Notes: generated by a model not told the origin, from the letters alone. Counted from the first letter of the stretch, positions 6,432 to 14,798 are shown. The stretch: 20,211 nt of DNA from Desulfocurvus sp. (GCF_023230885.1 NZ_JALNWM010000032.1:1-20211), one strand, 5' to 3'. A program made the numbers and translations.

Positions 6432-7442
6432 CTACATCGCCCTCCTCTCCAGACGCTGCACGAACAGCGACAGGGTGAACGTCATGACGAGGTAGAGCAC
6501 CGCACAGACGATCCACATCTCGTAGGTTTGCAACGAGGCGGTGACCACCTCGCGGGTGACCTTGGTCAGCTCGCGGATGGCGATGACGCCAAGCAGCGAG
6601 GAGTCCTTGATCAGGCTGATGAACTGCCCGGCCAGGGCGGGCAGGATGCGCTTGATGGCCTGGGGCATGACCACCTTGCGCATGGCCTGGGAGTAGGTCA
6701 TGCCCAGGGAGCGCGCGGCCTCCATCTGGCCCAGGTCCACGCTCTGGATGCCCGCGCGCACGATCTCGGCGGTGTATGCGCCGGTGAAGATGGCCAGCCC
6801 CAGGGCGCCGTACCAGAAGGTCGGGACCTTGGGCAGGGCCGCGTTGGTCAGGATCTGGTTCACCAGGGTGCCGATGACGTAGTACCAGATCATGAGCTGC
6901 ACCAGCAGCGGCGAGCCGCGCACCAGCTCGATGTAGGTGATGGCCGTCCACTTGAACGCCGGGTTGTCGGAGATGCGCGCAAGGCCGGTGAGCATGCCGA
7001 TGGCCATGCCGATGACAATGGCGATGGCGCTGATCTTCAGGGTGATCCACAGGCCCGAGAGGAACAGCCCGGTCTTCCACTGGGAGCGGGCGCCCAGGGT
7101 GTCGCCGGGATAGACGAAATCGCCCTGGTGCACGCGCACGTCGTCGGCGGGCACGAGGTAGTCCTGGGTGCCCTCGCCGTCCCATTCGCGCACGGTGACC
7201 AGTGCGTCCTTGCCCTGGGCGGCCACGTCCACCACCTCGCCCTCGATCTCGGCGACGACGCGGATCACGTCCTCATAGAAGAAATATTGCGGCACACGGT
7301 ACCAGCGCCATGTGTAGTCCACATACTGGGTGGCCGCATAGATGCCCAGCACGCACAGGGCCACCCCGGCGAGGAAGACCCCGGTCCAGAATTTGCGATA
7401 AAGGGGACTGCGCGGTTTGTCCAAACCGGAATAAAGAGTCAT
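6432..7442 (-). CDS. Polar amino-acid ABC transporter permease with extra N-terminal domain
   Basis: The product has 336 residues, about 110 more than the usual HisM/GlnP-type permease. Residues ~18-38 form one membrane helix, residues ~40-122 form an extracytoplasmic insert, and from ~124 the normal five-helix permease core follows with the EAA loop EAARSLGMTYSQAMRKVVMPQA that docks the ATPase. The insert contains a strand-rich pattern (AEIEGEVVDV, then DYLVPADDVRVHQGDFVYPG) resembling a barrel-sandwich hybrid fold. The stop lies one base before the glnQ-like ATG. Only one permease gene is present, so it should work as a homodimer. GGGAG lies ten bases upstream of the start. Confidence 0.93.
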   Translation of the reverse strand: MTLYSGLDKPRSPLYRKFWTGVFLAGVALCVLGIYAATQYVDYTWRWYRVPQYFFYEDVIRVVAEIEGEVVDVAAQGKDALVTVREWDGEGTQDYLVPADDVRVHQGDFVYPGDTLGARSQWKTGLFLSGLWITLKISAIAIVIGMAIGMLTGLARISDNPAFKWTAITYIELVRGSPLLVQLMIWYYVIGTLVNQILTNAALPKVPTFWYGALGLAIFTGAYTAEIVRAGIQSVDLGQMEAARSLGMTYSQAMRKVVMPQAIKRILPALAGQFISLIKDSSLLGVIAIRELTKVTREVVTASLQTYEMWIVCAVLYLVMTFTLSLFVQRLERRAM

Positions 7443-7520
7443 GTCGGTTGCTGCTCCCGTTTGGGGTGCTCCGCCCGGGCGGGGCCGCGAGGGGCCCGGG
7501 CCGCCGGAGCCACGAAGCCG

Positions 7521-7551
7521 CCCCCGCGCGCCGCGTCGCGGCGCGCGGGGG
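7521..7551 (-). terminator. Strong hairpin between binding-protein and permease genes
   Basis: CCCCCGCGCGCCGCG (7521-7535) is the exact reverse complement of 7537-7551 around a single base, so a stem of about 13-14 bp with a tiny loop forms. It lies 24 bases after the binding-protein stop within a 133-bp gap. There is no T-run. The likely role is partial termination or protection of the upstream message so that binding protein exceeds permease, as known for other binding-protein transporters. Confidence 0.6.
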
Positions 7552-7575
7552 CGCAGGCAAACGCCCTGGGCGGGG

Positions 7576-8397
7576 CTACTGCACGTTCTGGAACCAGCTC
7601 GTGCTCTTGATCCACTTGTCGTAGATGCGGTCGTAGCGGCCGTCGGCCCTGATCTGGGCCATGAAATTGTTCAGGAAGTTCAGGAAGTCGGGGTCGCCCT
7701 TCTTCAGGCCGATGGCCAGAGGCTCGTAGGTGAAGGGCTTGTCGAGCAAGACAAGGTTCGGGCTGTTCTGCTGGGCCATGAAGACCACGCAGAAAGGCAG
7801 GTCGTAGACGAAGGCGTCGGACTGGCCGTTGACCACGTCCAGGGCGCCGTCGGCTTCCTTGTCGAAAGATTTGTAGGTGGCCTTGGGGATCATGCGCTTG
7901 ACGGCCATCTCGCCGGTGGTGCCGATGCGCGAGGCCACGGTGAACTTGGGATCGTTCAGGTCCTTGTAGGACTTGACCTTGTCCTCGAGCTTCTTGTTCA
8001 GGATCACGGCCTGGCCCACGACGATGTAGGGCTCGGCGAAGTTGATCTGCAGGTTGCGCTCCTGGGTGAGCGTCATGCCCGAGAGGATGATGTCGAACTT
8101 GTCGGCCAGAAGCGCGGGGATGATGCCGTCGTAGTCGGTGTTGACGATGGTCAGCTTGACGCCCATGGCCTTGGCCAGTTCCTTGGCCAGGTCCACGTCG
8201 AAGCCGATGATCTCGCCTTTCTTGTCCACCATCTCGAAGGGCTGGTAGCCCGCGTCCAGGCCGACGAGCAGCTCGCCGCGCTTGAGGATGGTTTCCACGG
8301 TGGATTTCTGGGCCAGGTCGAAGTCTGCGCAGAAGGCCTGGGACGCCAGCACCGCGATGAAGAACGCGGCCAGCATCAGTTTCCTGAAGCACTGCAT
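7576..8397 (-). CDS. Periplasmic amino-acid-binding protein (SBP family 3)
   Basis: The product has 273 residues. The signal peptide (FRKLMLAAFFIAVLASQAFCA) is probably cut before D25. The two-lobe family 3 fold follows: LLVGLDAGYQPFEMVDKKGE, IIGFDVDLAKELAKAMGVKL, DYDGIIPALLADKFDIILSG and MTLTQERNLQINFAEPY are all diagnostic. It captures an amino acid in the periplasm and delivers it to the permease and ATPase encoded downstream. Ligand specificity cannot be read with confidence. A strong AAGGAG lies seven bases before the ATG. It starts the ABC transporter transcript, set off from the upstream genes by a large hairpin. Codon use is less GC-extreme than its neighbours, with many Lys codons, as is common for highly expressed secreted proteins. 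Confidence 0.95.
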   Translation of the reverse strand: MQCFRKLMLAAFFIAVLASQAFCADFDLAQKSTVETILKRGELLVGLDAGYQPFEMVDKKGEIIGFDVDLAKELAKAMGVKLTIVNTDYDGIIPALLADKFDIILSGMTLTQERNLQINFAEPYIVVGQAVILNKKLEDKVKSYKDLNDPKFTVASRIGTTGEMAVKRMIPKATYKSFDKEADGALDVVNGQSDAFVYDLPFCVVFMAQQNSPNLVLLDKPFTYEPLAIGLKKGDPDFLNFLNNFMAQIRADGRYDRIYDKWIKSTSWFQNVQ

Positions 8398-8428
8398 GGG
8401 GGTGACTCCTTGACGATAGGGGTTTATC

Positions 8429-8464
8429 CGACCCCGGCCCGGAGCCGCTCCGGGCCGGGGGTCG
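8429..8464 (-). terminator. Large hairpin separating the DDAH unit from the ABC transporter
   Basis: CGACCCCGGCCCGGAG (8429-8444) pairs with 8448-8464 around a three-base loop, a 16-bp stem with one extra G on the right arm. It begins seven bases after the stop of the minus-strand 54-residue gene and lies just upstream of the binding-protein gene. It is probably a terminator without a T-run, allowing the transporter separate control. Confidence 0.6.
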
Positions 8465-8470
8465 CACGCG

Positions 8471-8635
8471 CTAATACTTGCCCTCGGTGAGCACTTCCTT
8501 GATGATCATGGTCTTCTTGCACACCGGGCACACGGGCATCTTCTCCCCGGGCAGGGAAATGATCTTGGAAATCTTGTGGATGGGGCAATGCACCTCCACG
8601 ATCTCGTGCCTGTAGCGGTCCTTGAGGGTCTTCAT
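8471..8635 (-). CDS. Small Cys/His protein, possible zinc-binding (54 residues)
   Basis: This short gene has a textbook ribosome site (GGAGGAG four to five bases before the ATG at 8635) and a TAG stop at 8471. The product starts MKTLKDRYRHEIVEVHC and contains HCPIH (C17, H20) and CPVC (C36, C39), spaced as in a small zinc ribbon of C-x2-H / C-x2-C type, with a Lys-rich C-terminus. No signal peptide or membrane segment is present. It lies 18 bases after the DDAH-like gene, so both are likely on one message, and is followed by a large hairpin. No named family is recognised; metal binding is inferred from ligand spacing. Confidence 0.8.
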   Translation of the reverse strand: MKTLKDRYRHEIVEVHCPIHKISKIISLPGEKMPVCPVCKKTMIIKEVLTEGKY

Positions 8636-8653
8636 GGCTCCTCCCGGGCGCCC

Positions 8654-9442
8654 TTACGCGCCCCCGGTTCCGGGCTGGTCCGCAAAGCGCAGGGACAGGC
8701 AGGTCAGTCCGCCGTCCATCTTGCGCGTCTCGCTCATGTCCAGTTCCACCACGGGCAGGCCCAGGCCGTCCAGCAGGCGGCGCACGCCGGGGAAGCCCGC
8801 CGGGGTCAGCAGGGTGCCGTTCACATACAGGGTGTTGGCCGCGTAGTCCTCGCCAGCGGGGGTGACCAGCACGTCGTAGCCCGCCAGCACGGGCAGCCCG
8901 GCAAAGTCCGGCGTCGCCAGCAGGGTGCGCCCGCCCAGGTGGTTCACGCCGGACTTGAAATGCAGCCCCTGGCCCACGGGCACGGTGTCCACGGCGTAGC
9001 CCCGGGCGGTCATGATCTCGGTGAACTGGCGGGCGCCTTCGGCGTTGGTGCGCTCGGACAGGCCGACGAAGAAACGCCGGTCCACCAGCAGCACGTCGCC
9101 GCCGTCCAGGGTTCCGGGGGCCTCGATGCGCGCCAGGCGCTTGTAGCGCCCCAGGGTCGGGGCGACGGTGCGCTCCTCGCCCCGGCGGGCCGGGGCCCCG
9201 GGGTTGGTGATCACGGCCACCTCGGGCACCACCACGGCGGTGTCTTCCACAAAATGGGCGTCGGGGAAGTCGTTTTCGGGCGGCAGGGTGATCACGGTCA
9301 GCCCCAGGGAACGCAGGGCGTCGACATAGGCGTCGTGCTGGCGCAGCATCAGGTTGTAGTCGGGAGCCCCCAGGCGGCCGGAAGTGGTCAGCCCGGAGGC
9401 GAAGTTCTCGCAGGGAACGCGGACGAGGGCGTGGGTAAACAT
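8654..9442 (-). CDS. Dimethylarginine dimethylaminohydrolase / arginine deiminase-fold enzyme
   Basis: The product has 262 residues, the standard DDAH size. Features of the guanidino-group-modifying fold are present: PPENDFPDAHFVEDTAVV near residues 54-71, the GTLDGGDVLL segment (110-119), the catalytic His161 in GLHFKSGVNHLGG, and the nucleophile Cys248 in GLTCLSLRF. Known DDAHs convert N-omega-methylated arginine to citrulline and methylamines; related enzymes act on arginine or other guanidino compounds, so the exact substrate is open. It is cytosolic. GGAG lies six bases before the ATG. It is co-directional with the 54-residue gene and the amino-acid ABC transporter, which suggests uptake followed by hydrolysis of a guanidino amino acid (inference). 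Confidence 0.88.
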   Translation of the reverse strand: MFTHALVRVPCENFASGLTTSGRLGAPDYNLMLRQHDAYVDALRSLGLTVITLPPENDFPDAHFVEDTAVVVPEVAVITNPGAPARRGEERTVAPTLGRYKRLARIEAPGTLDGGDVLLVDRRFFVGLSERTNAEGARQFTEIMTARGYAVDTVPVGQGLHFKSGVNHLGGRTLLATPDFAGLPVLAGYDVLVTPAGEDYAANTLYVNGTLLTPAGFPGVRRLLDGLGLPVVELDMSETRKMDGGLTCLSLRFADQPGTGGA

Positions 9443-9480
9443 GCAGGGCTCCAGTTGTCGATCCGGTGACGAAGGCAGGG

Positions 9481-9508
9481 TTGTATCCGGGCCGAAGAGC
9501 GCTGTAAA
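9481..9508 (-). promoter_or_regulatory. Possible promoter for the DDAH-like gene
   Basis: On the minus strand TTTACA (9508-9503) is followed after 16 bases by ATACAA (9486-9481), 39 bases before the DDAH start. Both boxes are imperfect but are the only AT-rich elements in the 78-bp gap after the SulP gene. Confidence 0.35.
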
Positions 9509-9520
9509 CCCCCGCGGCCC

Positions 9521-11737
9521 TCAGCGGCCCTCGGCCCTGCGCCCCAGGGCCCGGGCCACCAGCTTGTGGAAGGCCAGGGCCGTCCGGGGGTCGGCCTCCT
9601 CCAGGTGGGCCAGGGCCTCGCGCGAGAGGCGGCCGACCACCGTGCGGCCCTCGGCCACGGCCGTGCCCGGGGCCACATAGGCCCGCAGGGCGGCCATGGG
9701 CGCGGCCAGGGTTCCCGGCCCCAGGGAGCGGATGCGCTGCGGCGCGCCCTGCCCATAAGTGGCCATGACGGCCAGGGCGCCGTGCAGGACCATGTAGGCC
9801 CCGTGCGGGTCCTCGCCCTGGCGGAACAGCTCCTCGCCGCTGGCCAGTTCGCGGCGCTCCAGGGCCGGGCCCAGGCGCTCGGCCAGGGCCTCGAAGCGTT
9901 CCATCTCCTCCAGGTGCCGGGCCACGTCGTCGGCGGCCATGTCGAAAAGCGCGTCGCGCCGGGCGTGCCCGGCGGCGCCCAGGGCGGAGTGCTCCTCCTC
10001 CAGGAGCCTGTCCTCGGCCCATTCCAGGGCCGCGTCCAGGTCCGGGAACGGGCGCACATGGGCCATGGCCTCGGGGCTGGCGTTGGCGTCCAGCAGCCCG
10101 AAAAGCCCCCGGGGCGGGGCGGCCAGGAGCAGCACGGCCCCGGTGGCCTGGGCGCGCTGGGCCATGCGCTGGACGGTGTTCACCGCCGAAATGTCGTAGC
10201 CGTCCAGCCCGGCCATGTCCATGACCACGAAGCGCGGGGGGCGCCCCCCGCGCAACAGGCCGCCGACGCGCTCGCCAAGCAGGTTCGCCGAGCCGAAGAA
10301 CAGGAACCCGCGCAGCCCGAAGATGCGCAGGTCGCCCCCGCGCGAGCGCAACAGGACGCGGTCGGTCACTGGGCGGTGGCGGGCGCTCGCCGCCTCGGCG
10401 CCGCTGCGCTCCCAGGCCACCACGGGCACCCGGCTCATGCGCACCACGAACAGCAGCACCGCCAGCCCCAGCCCCAGGCCCACCCCGGTCAGGAACCCCG
10501 AGTGGACGATGGTCACGGCGATGAGCGCCACGATGGCGTAGTCCACGCGCGTCAGGCGCTTCCAGCCGCCCACGAGCCAGTCGCTGACGAACAGCAGCCC
10601 CAGGAGCAGGACCAGCCCCCCCAGCAGCGGCCGGGGGAACAAGGCCAGCAGGGCGCCGCCGGCCAGCAGCACCCCGGCGCAGACCGCGGCGGCGGCCAGG
10701 GGGATGAGCCGCGAGGCGACCCCCGTGCGCGGCCCGAGCAGCGACAGGGACAGGGCCGGATAGCCCGGAAAACCGCCGCCCAGGGCCATGAGCAGCCCGC
10801 CCCCGGCGGTGGTGAACATCTCGCGCTCCATGTTCAGGTCGCGCCGCGCGCCAAGTTCGATACCGCCCACGTTGAGCAGCAGCCCGAGCAGCGCCAGCAG
10901 GGCCGCCGTGAACGCCTCGGGCGCATGGGCCAGCACCACGTCCCAGCGCACCTGGGCCAGGTCGGCGGGGCCGAGGGCGGGCCACAGCCCGCCAGCGGGC
11001 AGCTCGGCCAGCAGCCAGCCGCCCTGGCGCGCGGCTTCCAGGCTCGTGCCCGTGGCCAGCAGCCAGGCGTGGAACCCCGCCAGCCCCAGGACGATGGCCC
11101 CGGGCAGCAGCAGGAAATGGGGCCGCAGGCTCAGCGCGGCGAACACCGTCAGGGCGAAGGCCGCACCCGGAATCCAGAACCGGGCGACGGGCCAGGAAAA
11201 ATACGCCCCCAGCGTCTCGAAGCCCGCGCCGACCCCGGTCATCACGCCCAGGCCGCCCAGGCCCAGCAGGATGCCGCTGCCCGCCAGGAAGCCGCCCACC
11301 ACGGGATAAGGCAGGAAGCGCACCAGGTTGGCCAGCCGAAAGCGGCCGACGACGAAGAACAGCGCCGCCATGCCCACGCAGGCCAAGGCCATGAGCGCGG
11401 CCACGGTGGCGAAGCGGGCCTGGGCCGGAGCCAGGGCCAGGGCCCCGGCCATGGACGCGGCCGCCCCGGCCAGCACGGCCGCGGGCGCGTCCTGCGGCTG
11501 GCTGACCAGCCCCGGGAAGGAACTGAACAGGGCGCAGGCCAGGGACATGGCCACTGCACCGAACAGCGTGAGCCCCGCCCCGCGCGCCGCCAGGGGCGCC
11601 AGGGGGCCCGAGAAGACCATGCTGGCCAGGGAGATTTCGATGACCACCAGCAGAACGCCGATGACCGCCCCGTAGCTCAGGGCGGGGAGCGCCCGCGGGG
11701 ACCGCAGGTCGGCGAGGATGTCGCGCAGGCTGTTCAT
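9521..11737 (-). CDS. SulP-family anion transporter with STAS and cNMP-binding-like domains
   Basis: The product has 738 residues. Residues ~15-430 hold about a dozen hydrophobic helices with SulP features (PLSYGAVIGVLLVVIEISLA-like first helices, FLPYPVVGGFLAGSGILLGL, an NVGGIELGARRDLNMEREM segment). Residues ~455-560 are a STAS domain with the loop DGYDISAVNT. Residues ~610-735 are a cyclic-nucleotide-binding-like domain (ELASGEELFRQGEDPHGAYM, VLHGALAVMATYG). In that domain the phosphate-binding cassette lacks the usual FGE and the conserved Arg, so nucleotide binding is doubtful. The substrate could be sulfate, bicarbonate or another anion. The ATG at 11737 follows AAGGGG by six bases; the longer frame upstream has no good site. 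It diverges from the membrane-anchored gene at 12031. Confidence 0.9.
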   Translation of the reverse strand: MNSLRDILADLRSPRALPALSYGAVIGVLLVVIEISLASMVFSGPLAPLAARGAGLTLFGAVAMSLACALFSSFPGLVSQPQDAPAAVLAGAAASMAGALALAPAQARFATVAALMALACVGMAALFFVVGRFRLANLVRFLPYPVVGGFLAGSGILLGLGGLGVMTGVGAGFETLGAYFSWPVARFWIPGAAFALTVFAALSLRPHFLLLPGAIVLGLAGFHAWLLATGTSLEAARQGGWLLAELPAGGLWPALGPADLAQVRWDVVLAHAPEAFTAALLALLGLLLNVGGIELGARRDLNMEREMFTTAGGGLLMALGGGFPGYPALSLSLLGPRTGVASRLIPLAAAAVCAGVLLAGGALLALFPRPLLGGLVLLLGLLFVSDWLVGGWKRLTRVDYAIVALIAVTIVHSGFLTGVGLGLGLAVLLFVVRMSRVPVVAWERSGAEAASARHRPVTDRVLLRSRGGDLRIFGLRGFLFFGSANLLGERVGGLLRGGRPPRFVVMDMAGLDGYDISAVNTVQRMAQRAQATGAVLLLAAPPRGLFGLLDANASPEAMAHVRPFPDLDAALEWAEDRLLEEEHSALGAAGHARRDALFDMAADDVARHLEEMERFEALAERLGPALERRELASGEELFRQGEDPHGAYMVLHGALAVMATYGQGAPQRIRSLGPGTLAAPMAALRAYVAPGTAVAEGRTVVGRLSREALAHLEEADPRTALAFHKLVARALGRRAEGR

Positions 11738-12030
11738 GGGGCGCCCCTTGAGGTGACGTGCGTGGCGCGGGCCCGGCGGCCCCGGCGCCAGCGGCACTGT
11801 GCCCGTTTTGCAGGTAGTTGGCAACGAAAAGGCCGCGCTGCGGCGAGTGGCGCGCCGGGGTCGCCGGGCGCCGGGGCCCCTGCTGACGGACGGCCCCGCC
11901 CTTCGGAAGGCCGCAAATTCATGGTGGCCCTGACGGGGCGAAAAATGCTACGAAACCCGGCACGGCGCCCCGAGGGACGCCCCGGCCCGGCAGCCCGGCC
12001 GTGCCGCAACCTTCAGCAAGGCGCATCCTC

Positions 12031-12978
12031 ATGACCACCCGAAACAAGCGTATCCTGCTCGCCGTCGCGGCCCTGGCGGGCGTCCTGCTCCTGGGGGGCT
12101 GGATCTACGCGAACCGCCAGCTCTCGGCCCTGGTCGACGACGCCCTGGCCCGCGCCCGGAGCCAGGGTGTCGACGTGACCTATAAAATACGCACGGTCAA
12201 CGTCCTGTCCTCGCAGATGGTCCAGTTCCAGAAACTGACGCTGCAAACGCCCCAGGGCGAGACAAAAATCGACAGCGCGGCCCTGTCTCCGCTGCCCGGC
12301 CGCAGGTGGGACTTCCCCGACGCCGCGCGGGTGGAGCTGCGCGGGGCGCGCCTGCCCCTGCCCCAGGCCCCCGCCGAGGGCCAGGCCTTTCTGGACGCGC
12401 TGGAGATGGAGGAAATCCTGGCCGACTGCGACATGCGCTATGTGCACGACCCCGGCGCCCGGACCGTGGAACTCCAGGAGCTGACCGTGAACACCCACGG
12501 GCTCTACCGCCTGACCTTCGACGGCGCCTTCCAGAACCTGCCCCCCGACCTGGACGGCGGCCCCGAAAGCCCCCGGGCCCGGGAGGCCATGAAGGAGATG
12601 ACCACCACGGGCATGGCCCTGGAGCTGGAAGACCGGGGTCTTGTGGACAAGCTCTTCACGGCCTACGCCGCGGCCAACGGCAACGCGGCCAACGCGCCCC
12701 TGCTGCGCCGCATCGTGACCGGCTTCGCCAAGAACCTGGCCGGGGAGCTGTTCCCGGCGGCGGACCAGGACCTGCTGGAGCGCATCCACGCCTTCCTGGA
12801 CGACCCCAAGCTCGCGGGCCTGCGCCTGCGCTGCCAGCGCCCCCTGACCCTGGATGCCATCGACGACCTGCCCGTGGATTCGCAGGACGTGACCATCCTG
12901 GCCAAGCTGGAGACCGCCCGGACCCTGGGCACGACCGAATACTTCGACGCCAAGCCCCTGCTGCGGCGGGGGGAATGA
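12031..12978 (+). CDS. Membrane-anchored protein of unknown function
   Basis: The product has 315 residues. One N-terminal membrane helix (residues ~7-26, after a positive TTRNKR start) anchors a large extracytoplasmic domain. The first part (DVTYKIRTVNVLSSQMVQFQ, then KLTLQTPQGETKIDSAAL) has the alternating beta pattern seen at the N-termini of AsmA-like or DUF945-like envelope proteins, and the second half is helical. Similarity is only in style, so no family is assigned. The ATG at 12031 is preferred to the GTG at 12001, which would put a polar stretch before the helix; AAGG lies about ten bases upstream. A terminator follows. The 293-bp gap to the divergent SulP gene shows no clear feature beyond GC-rich short repeats. 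Confidence 0.75.
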   Translation: MTTRNKRILLAVAALAGVLLLGGWIYANRQLSALVDDALARARSQGVDVTYKIRTVNVLSSQMVQFQKLTLQTPQGETKIDSAALSPLPGRRWDFPDAARVELRGARLPLPQAPAEGQAFLDALEMEEILADCDMRYVHDPGARTVELQELTVNTHGLYRLTFDGAFQNLPPDLDGGPESPRAREAMKEMTTTGMALELEDRGLVDKLFTAYAAANGNAANAPLLRRIVTGFAKNLAGELFPAADQDLLERIHAFLDDPKLAGLRLRCQRPLTLDAIDDLPVDSQDVTILAKLETARTLGTTEYFDAKPLLRRGE

Positions 12979-13014
12979 ACAGCGCGGTCCCCTCCGGGCA
13001 GGGCCGCCGGGCAC

Positions 13015-13042
13015 AAGGGGCCGCCTCTGGGGGCGGCCCTTT
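13015..13042 (+). terminator. Intrinsic terminator after the membrane-anchored gene
   Basis: AAGGGGCCGCC (13015-13025) pairs with GGCGGCCCTTT (13032-13042), 11 bp with one G-T pair and a six-base loop, 36 bases after the stop codon. The short T-run ends the right arm. Confidence 0.7.
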
Positions 13043-13111
13043 GCCTCGCTCCCCGGCCGTGCCCTGCAGGACCGGCCTGCGCCCGGGGCCGGGCGGAGGC
13101 AGGGCCGGGGC

Positions 13112-13348
13112 ATGCTGACCATCCGTTGCGCCGTGTGCCGGGCCAAGCTCTGGAAATACAACAAGCTGGGCAAGGGCGAGGTGCTGCGCTGCCACAAGGC
13201 GCGCATCGTGCGCTGGCTGGAGGGCATCGAGGCCGCGGGAGAGGCCCTGTGCCCCTGCGGCAACCGCGTGGGCATCGACAAGGGCACATACTGGAAAATG
13301 ATCCGCAAGGCGTTCAGTCACTCGGGCGACACGGTGAACAGGCTCTAG
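13112..13348 (+). CDS. Small zinc-ribbon-like protein (78 residues)
   Basis: The product carries C6-x2-C9 near the N-terminus, C27 in the middle and C47-P-C49-G, a spacing that could hold one zinc ion with treble-clef or ribbon geometry. Between them are basic stretches (KLGKGEVLRC, RIVRWLEG) and a C-terminal GIDKGTYWKMIRKAF region, suggesting a nucleic-acid- or protein-binding role. No signal peptide is present. I recall short proteins of this layout in sulfate reducers and archaea but cannot name a family. The ATG follows a GGAGG about 13 bases upstream, rather far. It lies behind a terminator, so it probably has its own promoter. Confidence 0.75.
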   Translation: MLTIRCAVCRAKLWKYNKLGKGEVLRCHKARIVRWLEGIEAAGEALCPCGNRVGIDKGTYWKMIRKAFSHSGDTVNRL

Positions 13349-13710
13349 GGACGGACCAGGGAAGGCGCGCGCACCCGCCCTGGCCGGGGCGGGCCGGAAG
13401 AGGAGCCCCCTGTGCTTTCAGGCCGGACGCCACGCCGCAGGCGACCCCGGGGCGTCCCGCGTGTGGCCTGCCCGGACAGGCCCGCGCACGGGGACGGGCG
13501 CCAGGGGGCGACGGGCGGCCTCCCCCGCGCTCCGCTCCGCCCTGCCCTCGCCCGGCCTTCCGACCCTCGCTTTTCCCGCCTTGTCGGAGACTCCCCGCCT
13601 TCCCGGCCCCGCCCTTCGGCCTGCCCCGCTTTCCGGTCCTTGCCCCCGCCCACCTGCCGGCATCCCCCCGTCTCCCGGCCTTCAGCCCTTCCCGGCCCGC
13701 GGCCCAACGC
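13349..13710. other. Gene-free, pyrimidine-skewed spacer
   Basis: No convincing gene, RNA gene or mobile element is seen here. From about 13510 to 13700 the plus strand is strongly C/T-rich: in 13561-13680 only about 30 of 120 bases are purines by eye count. The motif TCCCGGCC recurs (13601-13608, 13673-13680, 13690-13697). The minus strand is correspondingly G/A-rich with many GGG runs. Open frames across it encode only Arg/Gly/Pro/Ala-rich low-complexity chains. Confidence 0.7.
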
Positions 13711-13744
13711 GAAAAGGCCGCGCCCCGGGGGGTGCGGCCTTTTC
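13711..13744 (-). terminator. Intrinsic terminator of the ilv operon
   Basis: GAAAAGGCCGC (13711-13721) and GCGGCCTTTTC (13734-13744) form a perfect 11-bp stem with a GC-rich 12-base loop, 19 bases beyond the ilvC stop. A-run and T-run on the two arms make it work on the minus strand and possibly on both. Confidence 0.85.
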
Positions 13745-13763
13745 CGATCATGCGCGCGGGGCG

Positions 13764-14753
<990 letters not shown>

Positions 14754-14798
14754 GGTCATCCTCTCCAAAGCGTTGTGGTTGAACCAAAATGCAGACGA

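Noticed and set aside
8424..10985. Long minus-strand frame overlapping SulP, DDAH and the 54-residue gene.
   Set aside because: It is out of frame with three well-supported genes and encodes Arg/Gly/Pro-rich low-complexity sequence.
11738..12030. A TTCATG ... AAAAAT pair (about 11918-11946) as a promoter for the membrane-anchored gene.
   Set aside because: Only about half of the consensus bases match; too weak to list as a feature.
9566..12034. Long plus-strand open frame opposite the SulP gene.
   Set aside because: The translation is Gln/Gly/Pro/Arg-rich without domains, as expected for an antisense frame in GC-rich DNA; the minus strand encodes a clear transporter.
13314..13751. Minus-strand open frame of 145 codons in the gene-free spacer.
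   Set aside because: The product is almost wholly Gly/Arg/Ala/Pro, lacks a credible ribosome site, and includes the ilv terminator hairpin.
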